Shown: positions 43,201-51,341, numbered from the stretch's first letter. The stretch is DNA of 54,048 nucleotides from Paraburkholderia haematera (GCF_905220975.1 NZ_CAJNBK010000034.1:1-54048); one strand, 5' to 3'. The notes: generated by a model from the sequence alone, not told the origin. Made by a program: numbers and translations.

Positions 43201-45028
43201 GGCCGAGTGGGTGGTCGACGGCGGCGGTCTCTCGTTGAACCAGAAGGTCACGCTCAAGCGCGGCGCCAACTATCTGCGTCTGCCGACGGGCGCGCTGAAG
43301 GCGGGTGTGATCAACGCGACCTTGCGCCGCGCCGGTAAGGATGTGGATCGCTTGCAGACCACCATCCATCTCGATGCGAGCGGCTGGCTCGATCTGCATC
43401 AGAATACGGTGGCGCTCGACGGCGCGAACAAGCCGCTCAATCTGCCGCAAGATGCGCAGGACGTCAGCGTGCGGTTCATCGGCAGTGCCGCGAGCCAATT
43501 CGCGCGCGTCGCCGACGATCTGATCAACTATCCATACGGTTGCGCCGAACAGACATCGAGCCGCCTGATTCCTTTGGCGCTCGCCCACGATGCGATCGGC
43601 CGCAGCGACAATTCGAATTCGACGCAGGGGCTCGAAGCGCTGTTGCGCAATCAGCGGCAACGTCTGGCGATGCTCGCGGGTGTCGGCGGCACGTTCGGCT
43701 GGTGGGGCGATACGACCGGCGGCAGTTCGCTGATTACCGCCTACGCGTACTACGCGGACTGGCTCGCGAGCCGTAGTCTCGGCATTACGCTGCCCGCGGA
43801 CAACTGGCAGCACGCAATGGACGTCTATCGCGATGCCGGTGCGAAAGAGCCGCTGTTGCATCGCGCGCTGGCGCTGTGGTTCATGCAGCAGATGGGCTTG
43901 CCGGTCGCGACGCCGGTTGCGGGCGTCGCGGCGGACTTGGTGAGCGATGCAGCGGCTTCGGGCAAGGCGTCTACGTCTGCTCGAAATGGCACGTATGGCG
44001 CGTCGGACAGCATCGTGTTCGCGCAAGCCGATTCGCTGCGTGGCAAACAGATGGCGACGTTGCTGATCGCTAACATGGCGCGCAGCGCGAGTGCTCAACT
44101 GCCGGATGGCTTCGATGCTGCGGCGAGCACCGCGCGTACGGCCTTGGCCAGCGATCCCGCACCGCTCGTACAGAGCCTGCTTTATATGACAGGTGGCGAC
44201 GGTGGCACGGCGGTCGATGCATCGGCCTTGCTCGCGAAGAGCAGCGCAGACTACCCGACGCTCGATCGCGCGCTGACATTGCTGTGGGTGCGTAAGGCGC
44301 TCGGCGGCGACGCGGCGCCGGCTTCGTTGCCATCGCTGCAAGGCGCGGGTTGGACGCGCGCTGTGACGCCGACCGGCACGCCGCTCTGGAAGTGGACGGG
44401 TGCTGGCTTGCCAACCACACTCGATGCAGGCGCCGCGCGCACCGACGTCAACGCGCTGGTCTCGTTCCGCAGCCATACGAGCGAGGATAGCCGTCTGAAC
44501 ATCACCGTCGAACGCCGTTTCTACAAGCTGGAGCCGCTCGAAGTGAAGGTCGATCCGAAGAAGGCGGGGGGCGCCGAGAGCCAGCTGGGCCGCTCGGCAT
44601 TTACCGCACGTCTCGTCAAGCAGGGTGATGCAATCGACAGCAATGCGCTGTACGTCGACGAAGTCACGCTCACGCCGCGCTCCGGCAATGCATACCACTA
44701 CGGTCTGCTCGACGTGCCGCTGCCGCCGGGCGGCGATGTCGAGGCGACTAGCTGGGGTGTGTCGATCGACGGTTTGCCGGGCGCGAAAGAAGGGACAAGC
44801 GGTCCGCAGCCGTTCGCGCGCGCTGCGTCGTATGAGATGGGCGAGTTGGCCTATCACCAGCCGGTGCCCTTGCTCGACCGTCCGGTGACGCTGCGGCAAC
44901 TGGTGCGCTTTGCGTTGCCGGGCACGTTCGCGTTGCCGCCGGCTCGCTACTTCCGCATGTATCAGCCGGACGCCAAGGCGTTCGAAGGCGGCAAGAGCGA
45001 TCGCGTGACGTCCCTGCGTATTCATTAA
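40235..45028 (+). CDS. yfaS: Bacterial alpha-2-macroglobulin (YfaS/MagD type)
   Basis: A 1597-residue periplasmic protease-trap protein. A signal segment (~20-45, ending PTAYA) is followed by macroglobulin-like domains, including the MG2-type YAVTDRPMYRPGDAVHVKFIG near 372, and repeated beta-domains through ~890. The A2M core starts near 903 (DTAAWEGSLKTDANGHATMTF then MPDSLARWRVTVRAAAPDG). The thioester-domain motif PYGCAEQTSS gives Cys1103-Ala-Glu-Gln1106, an intact CxEQ set. The C-terminal receptor-like domain ends near FALPPARYFRMYQPD. YfaS-type proteins are, as I recall, usually described as lacking this motif, unlike YfhM. The start overlaps yfaT (ATGA). It is predicted to trap proteases that enter the periplasm. 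Confidence 0.95.
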   Translation: MTRMNSVTASRAWLGNLHRRVGFTVVALIAAMTFLIAPTAYADDNASSTAADTNIAANPTLQTAPSSNFASQKVDGQPFFLLSDASFGSDQLAQVRLEAPGREFKDALQAYGGADIVVYRVPKPLDFLKAQKNLHRLNVAPNYQGEGLANTLAYLWDRWFTEARRAWQRVLSFATRSKATQAAPQFKLGEQTGKPTQFQQNSQFAPLKGYDMVARFRYPIWDAKVIEPPKGVNLEGSSSNFIEASSGNVMIPVGKLPPGLYIVEAVIGNYRAHTLLFVSDTVAVVKAASSGMLVWTARRDNGTPVANTDVNWTDGVGVLQSGTTGNDGALMLQHVSPERSYVLGTDPQGGVFVSENFYYDSEIYNTKIYAVTDRPMYRPGDAVHVKFIGRTFQNATQSTAPAEADIKLDVLDPNGSPVATSKVHFASDTGAESSFTLPADATAGGYTLRFDYNGDVYGSAFRVAEYVKPHFDVNLSMDKADYATGEQLKGKIQLRYPDGKPVRDSKVSVTLRAQKVTIVDGELRYAGLFPVKLEQQELTTDSDGNANLTLPAAKEPSRYALTLFAQDGAAYKVRVTREVLIARGATPYRLSSAKSFSQPKEAVNFDLQALGTIDPSSHALARWEWTRLESQTHGEGTLKGATPGGKLSFPVQFDQPGSYMLSVKDDTGNLLAAASHWVAGDGLKAIPGSVEIVFDRDKYKIGDTAEALITFPIPVDDALLTLERDNVEHRALLTAGGDWLQLQRVAPSQWKARIKVGQEFAPNMTFSVLYVHAGEYVFQNAGIVVAQPQIELNVKSDKPVYGPGDTVTLNFDSTLNGKPEAANLTVSVVDEMVYVLQPEIAPNIVDFFYHPRRNNVRTSSSLSFITYDLARSPLKGAPGGPQRANYNERGVKVLERPRRDDQDTAAWEGSLKTDANGHATMTFKMPDSLARWRVTVRAAAPDGMVGQRTAYVRSDKALYLKWSGPSHFRVNDQPAIDMIAFNQTDADMEAEWVVDGGGLSLNQKVTLKRGANYLRLPTGALKAGVINATLRRAGKDVDRLQTTIHLDASGWLDLHQNTVALDGANKPLNLPQDAQDVSVRFIGSAASQFARVADDLINYPYGCAEQTSSRLIPLALAHDAIGRSDNSNSTQGLEALLRNQRQRLAMLAGVGGTFGWWGDTTGGSSLITAYAYYADWLASRSLGITLPADNWQHAMDVYRDAGAKEPLLHRALALWFMQQMGLPVATPVAGVAADLVSDAAASGKASTSARNGTYGASDSIVFAQADSLRGKQMATLLIANMARSASAQLPDGFDAAASTARTALASDPAPLVQSLLYMTGGDGGTAVDASALLAKSSADYPTLDRALTLLWVRKALGGDAAPASLPSLQGAGWTRAVTPTGTPLWKWTGAGLPTTLDAGAARTDVNALVSFRSHTSEDSRLNITVERRFYKLEPLEVKVDPKKAGGAESQLGRSAFTARLVKQGDAIDSNALYVDEVTLTPRSGNAYHYGLLDVPLPPGGDVEATSWGVSIDGLPGAKEGTSGPQPFARAASYEMGELAYHQPVPLLDRPVTLRQLVRFALPGTFALPPARYFRMYQPDAKAFEGGKSDRVTSLRIH

Positions 45029-45039
45029 GCGAGACTGTT

Positions 45040-46947
45040 ATGTTTTCCGCTCTCCGGCACCCGCGCGATCGTCTGGTAGCTACGCTGCGGGTCGCACTCG
45101 TGGCGGGAGCGGGGTGTGTTTTTAGTGGTGCGGGGGCTGCTGCTGCTGCGTTGTCGACTGCTTCTCCAGCGGCTGCGGCAAGCTCGTCGCCGATCGCATC
45201 ATCGAGATCGGCGCCGAACTTATCGCTAAATGTGCCGTCACAGTCGTCGCCAAGTTCATTGCCAAAGTCGACGTCAATCGCATCGCCAGGCTTGCCGTCA
45301 GCCGAGCCCTCGGCGCAATTGCTGCGCTTCGCCTGGTTGCACGACGGCCAATCGCAGTTGTGGCAGTTCAATGCTCAGGGTGCCGGCGATGGCATTACGC
45401 CTCAGTCCGCACGCCCCTTACCGGCGACATTGGAAACGCCGCTCGGCAGCGTGTGGAAGCTGTTCGTCTACGGCTATCTGGTCGATCGCAATATCGCGAC
45501 GCCGGACTACACCTGCAGCGGCGGCGATCCTGAAGAAGTGTATTGCTGCATGACGGGCGGCCACATCGACCGTGAACATGCGCTGGTGCAATCCTGCGGA
45601 CGCTTTTTCGAACCCGCGCGCCTGCAACTCGATCCCGCCGATTGGCGCAAGTACTGGACGGCCGCGCATGCGCCCGCCTGGCTGCGCGACCTCCACACGA
45701 TGACGCCGACGCGGCGCGTGCCGGTGACCGACTTGCTCGCCGCATTGCAGTCGATGCCGGCACGGCCGCGCGAGGCGGCGGCGAGCACGCTGGTGTCAGT
45801 GCTGACCAGCGGACGCGGTGAGGGCACCGTATCGCTCTACGGCAGCGTGCTGCGAGCCAAAACCTGGACCATGCCGGACCCGGCGCGTCCTGGCGCCTCG
45901 ATCGGCGGTGCGGCAGGCTGGCTTGCCGACGGCACGCCGGTGTGGCTGGGCGGCCCCGGCGGTAGCGCGCGCGTGCTGGCGGACGCCGCGCCGCGCATCG
46001 CGCCGTTGCTCACGCAAGTCGCCGTGCCCGACGACAACGCGTGCGTACTGGTCGATTTCTTCAGTCGCTATCCGATTCGTCAGGTGCTCGGCGACAAGGG
46101 GCCGGCAGCGGTGCCAGACGGCCCGCTGCGGGGCGATTTCCGGATCGGCTTCGTCAACGGTAACTGGGCGCGGGTGGAAAGCCGCGGTGAACTGCGGCTC
46201 GATCGCGACGACGCAGGGGCGCCACAAGTGGTCGGGCGCTTCGGCATGAACGACTACGTCGCGCGGGTGGTCGAGCGGGAAGGCGACACGAGCCAGCCGG
46301 AAGCGGCGAAAGCGTTGGCCGTGGCGGCACGGACTTACGTCGTGCAGCATGGCAATCACGATCACGGCTGTTTCCGTATCGACGACAGCAGCAGCACGCA
46401 GCGCGTCCTGCCGCGTGCGCCGACCCCCGCCGCGCGCCGTGCGGCCGATCTGACCGACGCGCTGGTGCTCACCGGCGTGCCGGTTCAGTATCACCACGAC
46501 AAGGCCGCGCCTGGCCAGATGAGCTGGCTGGCCGCGAAGGCGTCCGCGCAAACCGGTCTCACGTTCGACGCCATTCTCTCGCGCACCTGGCCGCAAGCGA
46601 CCTTGACGTCGTTCGGGAGCCCATTGTCCGGCGATTGCGTCCAGGTGGCCGGCGCGCAGCAATGGCTGCAGCGCAACGCGCCGTTATGGGCACGGCGCAT
46701 GGACGGCGCGGCGGGCTATGAGACGCCCGATTTGCCGGCCGTCTGCGCGGTGCGCGAAGGGCGGCCTTATGCCGACGCGCAGCGCAATCGCGTGTACGTG
46801 TATCGCTTGCAGACAGAAGAAGACCGCATCGCGCTGGCGCATGAATATATCCACCTCGCGTTTCAGCATCATCCGCGTGGCCTTGATGAAGCGTTCGTCG
46901 AACGTACCGCGCGCACGTTGATCCGTACCGACAATCCCATCCAATGA
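45040..46947 (+). CDS. yfaQ: DUF2300 family protein (YfaQ): SxxK, SpoIID-like and HExxH motifs
   Basis: A 635-residue exported protein with a long Ser/Ala/Pro-rich linker after the signal (residues ~35-92). A first domain carries PLGSVWKLFVYGYL, with Ser137-x-x-Lys140 as in penicillin-recognising enzymes, and RAKTWTM (271-277), which resembles their KTG strand; a Cys-rich patch (YTCSGG, YCCMTGG, SCGRFF) lies between. A second part has the SpoIID-type signature EAAKALAVAARTYVVQH (420-436) after YVARVVEREG. A third has HEYIHLAFQHH (600-610), an HExxH-like zinc site. Together these suggest a multi-domain peptidoglycan enzyme or decoy. It starts 11 bases after yfaS and overlaps yfaP by 4 bases. 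Confidence 0.88.
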   Translation: MFSALRHPRDRLVATLRVALVAGAGCVFSGAGAAAAALSTASPAAAASSSPIASSRSAPNLSLNVPSQSSPSSLPKSTSIASPGLPSAEPSAQLLRFAWLHDGQSQLWQFNAQGAGDGITPQSARPLPATLETPLGSVWKLFVYGYLVDRNIATPDYTCSGGDPEEVYCCMTGGHIDREHALVQSCGRFFEPARLQLDPADWRKYWTAAHAPAWLRDLHTMTPTRRVPVTDLLAALQSMPARPREAAASTLVSVLTSGRGEGTVSLYGSVLRAKTWTMPDPARPGASIGGAAGWLADGTPVWLGGPGGSARVLADAAPRIAPLLTQVAVPDDNACVLVDFFSRYPIRQVLGDKGPAAVPDGPLRGDFRIGFVNGNWARVESRGELRLDRDDAGAPQVVGRFGMNDYVARVVEREGDTSQPEAAKALAVAARTYVVQHGNHDHGCFRIDDSSSTQRVLPRAPTPAARRAADLTDALVLTGVPVQYHHDKAAPGQMSWLAAKASAQTGLTFDAILSRTWPQATLTSFGSPLSGDCVQVAGAQQWLQRNAPLWARRMDGAAGYETPDLPAVCAVREGRPYADAQRNRVYVYRLQTEEDRIALAHEYIHLAFQHHPRGLDEAFVERTARTLIRTDNPIQ

Positions 46948-47906
46948 ACACGGTCTCGCGCCCGCCTTCGCAAATGTTCCGTGCGCCGCTGCTTATTGCA
47001 GCGCTTATGGCACCGCTTATTGCATCGCTTTTTGCGCCGCTTTCGGCACCGCGTGTCGCACCGCTGATGCGCGGCGTCCGATCTCGCACGGGAGTCGCCT
47101 TTATCGCGGCTACGCTATCGGCAACCACGGCAATGAACGTACAAGCAGCCGGCGCGGATGGCGGTGACGGTGCGATTGCCGATCTCACCGGTGCGTTCGG
47201 CGGCTGGCGCCACAGCGGTCTGACAAACGAAGGCGAGCACTTCGTCGCGGCGTATCCCCGGCCGCCGGTCGACCGCGGCGCACAACGCTATCGCACGCTG
47301 ATCGAAGGGCGCCTGAAGCACATCGACAAACACGCGCGCAAGCCGCCCACGCTGGTCGTCAACGGCAACCCGACGCCGCTCTACACCGACGACGAAGGCG
47401 CATTCGCGCGTCCGTGGGCATTCGGCGCGGGCTCGAACAGCATCGAATTGATTTCCGCGGACGGCAAACAGCGCCAGCGCATGCAGTTCTATGAAGCCGA
47501 CCGCAGCAAGCCGCAGGCCAAGCTGCGCGCGATCGTCACATGGGACGATCCGAAAGCACAGGTGGATCTGCACGTGATTACGCCGGACGGTCTGCACGCC
47601 TTCTTCGCCAATCCCACGCTCGAAGACGGCAGCGGCTTCGACGTCGATTCGGTGGACGGCGCGGGTCCGGGGATATTTTCGTCGGCGGCGCCCGAACACG
47701 GTACGTGGCTGTTCTTTCTGAACTACTGGGGCAACTTCGATTCGACCGGCTATAACTTCGACGCCGCCGCGCACGAGCGCGACGTGATTACCGCGACGTT
47801 GACGCTGGTCTTCAATGAAAACACGCCGAACGAACGGCGTGAAACGAGGGTCGTGCCGCTGCGCAAGATCGGCGACCTGCTGCTCGTGAAAAGCGAGCGA
47901 CTCTGA
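46944..47906 (+). CDS. yfaP: DUF2135 family protein (YfaP), copy 1
   Basis: A 320-residue periplasmic protein whose ATG overlaps the yfaQ stop. A second hydrophobic segment around residues 48-70 (RTGVAFIAATLSATTAMNVQA) looks like the actual signal peptide, so the true start may be the ATG near 47068 and the first ~40 residues may be extra. The body has DLTGAFGGWRHSGLTNEGEHF and the DUF2135 block KLRAIVTWDDPKAQVDLHVI, TPDGLHAFFANP and GPGIFSSAAPEHGTWLFFLN, a beta-sandwich adhesion-like domain. E. coli YfaP is about 258 residues. Likely a structural partner of the macroglobulin. Confidence 0.87.
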   Translation: MNTVSRPPSQMFRAPLLIAALMAPLIASLFAPLSAPRVAPLMRGVRSRTGVAFIAATLSATTAMNVQAAGADGGDGAIADLTGAFGGWRHSGLTNEGEHFVAAYPRPPVDRGAQRYRTLIEGRLKHIDKHARKPPTLVVNGNPTPLYTDDEGAFARPWAFGAGSNSIELISADGKQRQRMQFYEADRSKPQAKLRAIVTWDDPKAQVDLHVITPDGLHAFFANPTLEDGSGFDVDSVDGAGPGIFSSAAPEHGTWLFFLNYWGNFDSTGYNFDAAAHERDVITATLTLVFNENTPNERRETRVVPLRKIGDLLLVKSERL

Positions 47907-47928
47907 CAGCGGGATGGGAGCAGTGACA

Positions 47929-48726
47929 ATGAAGTTCAAGACGACGGGTTGGGTGAAGGCAGGCTGGATGGTGTTCGCTTTCGCCTGTTTGCAGGTTGCG
48001 CCGGCGGCGCACGCGAGCGATATCGACTTCGCCGCACCGCTGAACGGCTGGCGCAACACCAGGGGCGACAGCGAGCGCTATACGCAGGATGTACATTACC
48101 CGGCGGTGTCGGTGTCGACGCCGGAAGGCCAGTCGAAGTTCGCGCTGATCGAAGGGCAGATCCGTAACGCCCCGAAGAAGAAGGGCACGACGGTAGGCAC
48201 GCTGGTGGTCGACGGTACGCCGTTGCCGCAGCGCGTTGAGGAGGACGGCAAGTTCTCGCGGCCTTACGCGTTTCCGTCCGGCAGCAACAGCGTTGAACTG
48301 CGGGCGCCGGATGGGTCGCGCAAGCGCGTGCAGTTTTACGACGCGTACAGCGGCAAAACGCAGCCGAAGTTGCGCGTCGTGCTCGCGTGGGACACCGATG
48401 GCACCGATCTGGACTTGCACGTGGTCTCGCCTGACGGGGTGCATACCTGGTATGGGGACCGCGTTGCGCCGAACGGCGGCGCGCTCGACGTGGATGTGAC
48501 GACCGGCTATGGGCCGGAGATCTACTCGTCGGCCGCGCCATTGAAGGGCACGTATCTGGTCTACGTGAATTACTACGGCAACGGAAACAGCGGCAGCGAT
48601 ATCACCGTCGCTCAGGTGACGATCATCACGAACGAAAATACGCCGAACGAGAAGAGCGAAACGATTCGGGTGCCAATGCGTAAGCCGGGCGAACTGACGC
48701 TCGTGAAGACGTTTGTGATGCCTTGA
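47929..48726 (+). CDS. DUF2135 family protein, copy 2 (YfaP paralogue)
   Basis: A 265-residue paralogue of the preceding gene. The ATG at 47929 has GGGAG 10 bases upstream and gives a clean signal peptide (MKFKTTGWVKAGWMVFAFAC ... APAAHA). The same blocks recur: FAAPLNGWRNTRGDSERYTQ, LRVVLAWDTDGTDLDLHVVS, DVTTGYGPEIYSSAAPLKGT and TNENTPNEKSETIRVPMRKP. It is closer to the family consensus than copy 1. It lies 22 bases after copy 1 and closes the six-gene operon. Two DUF2135 genes per operon would match the six-gene mag cluster of P. aeruginosa as I recall it. Confidence 0.87.
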   Translation: MKFKTTGWVKAGWMVFAFACLQVAPAAHASDIDFAAPLNGWRNTRGDSERYTQDVHYPAVSVSTPEGQSKFALIEGQIRNAPKKKGTTVGTLVVDGTPLPQRVEEDGKFSRPYAFPSGSNSVELRAPDGSRKRVQFYDAYSGKTQPKLRVVLAWDTDGTDLDLHVVSPDGVHTWYGDRVAPNGGALDVDVTTGYGPEIYSSAAPLKGTYLVYVNYYGNGNSGSDITVAQVTIITNENTPNEKSETIRVPMRKPGELTLVKTFVMP

Positions 48727-49022
48727 AGCGGTTGGCGAGTCACGGCGTTCGACGTTTTTAAAGCTATGCGAAATGAGTGGGTTTGCCGGCTGGCTTTTCG
48801 CTCAATGAGGGAGCGGTTGGTCAGGTTTTAAGTCTGTTTAAAAATATAGAAAAGCGTGTAATCATCGCGCTTATCGGCTTGCTCCTGCTTGCGAGCCGGA
48901 TTGCAAATTTTCGCCCAGCCTCAGTCAGTTTTGCACGGGAAAGACCACCCGCCCGCAACGCGTATGCGCTTACGCGCACGCGGGTCACAAAAACATATAT
49001 TTGCCAGCTAGGGGAAGCAAAC

Positions 49023-50129
49023 ATGGACTCACTCGACCAGAAGCAGCCGCTTTTGAGCTACGACGGCAGGATTGGAGAGCTCTACGGAATATTTATCAAG
49101 AACCTGTTGCTGCAGATCATCACGCTTGGCATTTATCGTTTTTGGGCCACCACCAATAACCGTCGATATATCTGGTCGCGCATGCGCTTTCAAGGTGAGC
49201 GTTTTGAGTACACCGGAACCGGCGGCGAATTGTTCAAAGGTTTTCTGCTGGCGATTGCGATTATGTTCGGAGCGATCGTCGGTGCAGTCATTCTCAGCGG
49301 GATTCTGCGCGCAATCACAGGGAGCGCGGCGCTGGCCGTCTTGCCGATCATCGTCCTCTACGTTGTGATTGCAGTGGTCGCGGCGGGGGCGTATTTCAGC
49401 GCGCAGCGTTATCGCCTGAGCCGCACCCAGTGGTGCGGGATTCGCGGGGGCATGACCGGCTCATCGTGGGTCTACGGCGTGTATGTGCTGCTGTATGGCC
49501 TGCTGTGCATCGTCACGCTTGGACAGATGGTGCCGTGGGTGTCCATGCGTCTTGCGGAGCGCCGCATCAACGCGAGCAGTTTCGGCAGCCTGCCGTTTCA
49601 TTTTGAAGGCCGCGCAGGCGCGCTGTATGGCGCGTTCGTCGGTACTTTTCTGGGCATCGTTGCGCTGCTTGTCGTGCTCGGGGCCATTTTCCTCAAGAGC
49701 ATCGTGGCGCTGCTGCCCATCGGGCATGCGCCGCTGAAGGCCCATGATCCCGCTGCGTTCGCCGCCTTCGGTTCGCTGTTCCTCTTTTATGTCCTGTTCA
49801 TCGTTGGCGCGTTGCTGATCCAGTGCTTCTATCTGGCGCTGGTGACACGCCATGTGATGGGCAATACGACGCTCGGCACGCAACTGCGTTTCGGCAGCAG
49901 GATCACCGCTCGGGGTCTGCTCGGAATGATGCTGGGCAATCTGGCGATCATCGTTTTCACGCTGGGTCTGGGGCTGCCGATCGTGTTGCACCGTGTCTTG
50001 CGGTTTGCTGCCGATACGCTGCAGGTGTCCGGTCAACTCGACCCGCAGACGCTCGGTCAAAGCGATCAGACGCCGCCGCGCACGGGCGAGGGCATGCTGA
50101 ACCTGCTCGATCATGGCGGCGCGTTCTGA
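49023..50129 (+). CDS. DUF898 family membrane protein (YjgN-like)
   Basis: A 368-residue inner-membrane protein. The ATG at 49023 has GGGGAAGC 6 bases upstream; the frame is open for 82 more codons without a ribosome site. It shows the DUF898 repeats: LYGIFIKNLLLQIITLGIYR then FWATTNNRRYIWSRMRFQGERFEYTGTG, and a second copy around TLGQMVPWVSMRLAERRINASSF with FHFEGRAGALYGAFVGTFLG. About six to eight helices. The function is unknown. It is coupled to the M48 peptidase gene, which starts 17 bases before its stop. The 296 bases upstream (48727-49022) hold no other gene and probably its promoter. Confidence 0.88.
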   Translation: MDSLDQKQPLLSYDGRIGELYGIFIKNLLLQIITLGIYRFWATTNNRRYIWSRMRFQGERFEYTGTGGELFKGFLLAIAIMFGAIVGAVILSGILRAITGSAALAVLPIIVLYVVIAVVAAGAYFSAQRYRLSRTQWCGIRGGMTGSSWVYGVYVLLYGLLCIVTLGQMVPWVSMRLAERRINASSFGSLPFHFEGRAGALYGAFVGTFLGIVALLVVLGAIFLKSIVALLPIGHAPLKAHDPAAFAAFGSLFLFYVLFIVGALLIQCFYLALVTRHVMGNTTLGTQLRFGSRITARGLLGMMLGNLAIIVFTLGLGLPIVLHRVLRFAADTLQVSGQLDPQTLGQSDQTPPRTGEGMLNLLDHGGAF

Positions 50130-51171
50130 CGCGGTTTTGGAACCTCCTGTTCCCACCGGCACACGCTATTACGACGGCAGCGTTGCCGCGGCTCACGCGG
50201 CAACGCTGCGCTGGAGCGAGGCGTTTCTGTCGATCGACGGCCTTGAGGGTGAGCTGGCGGTTTGGCCGCGTGCGCGGCTGATCGTCGGTGAGCCCGACCC
50301 GGAAGGCAGAGTCGCGTTGTCGTGCAAAGGCGAGCTGGGCCGCGTGTTGACCGACGCCTTATCGCTGCCCGTGCAAATGCCGGTGCCGCGCATGCAGCGC
50401 CGGCATTATCTGGGTTGGATCATGGTCGGCGTGGCGGCACTGGCGCTTGCGTTCGTGCTCGTCGCGCGACTGCCCGCGGTTGGCGCGGCGCTTGTGCCGC
50501 GAAGCGCGGAAAACCGGCTTGGCGAGATGGTTGAGTCGGTCGTGGTCGGCAAACATCGCGTGTGCCGCGGCGACGACGGACAACGCGCGCTCGAGCAACT
50601 CGAAGCGCGGTTGGCCCATGCGGCGGGGATAGTGCAACCGGTACGCGTGGTGGTCATCGACAGCAAGACGGTCAATGCGCTGACGCTGCCGGGAGCCCGC
50701 ATGATAATCATGCGGGGCCTGTTCGAACAGGTTGGCAATCCTGATCAACTGGCCGGCGTGATGGCACACGAGACCGGACATATCGCACGGCGCGATCCGT
50801 TGACCGCGTTGTTTCGCGGCGCCGGTATCAGCGTGATCAGCACGATGTTCGGCATCAATCTTGGTTTTGCAGACGTGTCTTCGCTGGCAGGGCGATTGGT
50901 GGGTTTGTCGTATAGCCGCGATATGGAGCGACTCGCCGACGCGAACGGCGTTGCCTATCTGCAAGCGAGCGGATTGCGCAGTGATGGGCTTGCCGCATTT
51001 TTTGCATTGACCGAAAAACGTAGCGGCAGCGCTAGTCGTGCGATTGAATTCCTGTCGGATCATCCGCGTACGATCGACCGGGAAAATCGGAGTCAAGGAT
51101 CGTCACTCGGCGACAGCGCGTTGACGGCGCAGCAATGGGCGGCAATTCAGGCGATGTGCGGAAAGCCGTAG
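50113..51171 (+). CDS. M48 family metallopeptidase
   Basis: A 352-residue membrane-anchored zinc peptidase. One helix (YLGWIMVGVAALALAFVLVA, ~97-116) follows a soluble N-terminal domain. The M48 region has the segment NALTLPGARMIIMRGLFEQV, the zinc motif MAHETGHIARRDP (HExxH) and the downstream SYSRDMERLADANGVAYL, where Glu supplies the third ligand. The pairing with DUF898 genes is common, suggesting processing of or with the membrane partner. It overlaps the DUF898 gene by 17 bases. Confidence 0.92.
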   Translation: MAARSDAVLEPPVPTGTRYYDGSVAAAHAATLRWSEAFLSIDGLEGELAVWPRARLIVGEPDPEGRVALSCKGELGRVLTDALSLPVQMPVPRMQRRHYLGWIMVGVAALALAFVLVARLPAVGAALVPRSAENRLGEMVESVVVGKHRVCRGDDGQRALEQLEARLAHAAGIVQPVRVVVIDSKTVNALTLPGARMIIMRGLFEQVGNPDQLAGVMAHETGHIARRDPLTALFRGAGISVISTMFGINLGFADVSSLAGRLVGLSYSRDMERLADANGVAYLQASGLRSDGLAAFFALTEKRSGSASRAIEFLSDHPRTIDRENRSQGSSLGDSALTAQQWAAIQAMCGKP

Positions 51172-51242
51172 GCCGCGCGATCTGTTGGAAGCGCTGGTCT
51201 GAAAGCCAATAGACTCAACGACTTGGGTGACTCTTGCTCAGG

Positions 51243-51277
51243 ATATCCACAGGCTTGCAAACAATTTCTGTGGACAA
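51243..51277. repeat. Paired DnaA-box-like element, copy 2
   Basis: ATATCCACA (51243-51251) faces inverted TGTGGACAA (51269-51277), with GGCTTGC next to the first box. Length and order match the element at 26671-26705. It sits between the M48 gene and the rpoD terminator. Confidence 0.55.
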
Positions 51278-51301
51278 TTGGGAGGGGGCGGGAGGGAGAG
51301 G

Positions 51302-51330
51302 CGCTTGCCGTGCATGACACACGGCAAGCG
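51302..51330. terminator. Bidirectional hairpin between the M48 gene and rpoD
   Basis: A perfect 11-bp stem, CGCTTGCCGTG (51302-51312) with CACGGCAAGCG (51320-51330), and a 7-base loop, 11 bases beyond the rpoD stop on the minus strand and in the gap of two convergent genes. No U-tract. Confidence 0.6.
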
Positions 51331-51341
51331 TAACAGCTTGA

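Noticed and set aside
42848..45025. A 725-residue minus-strand frame opposite the macroglobulin gene
   Set aside because: It is an antisense shadow of a GC-rich coding frame, extremely Arg-rich, and sits fully within yfaS.
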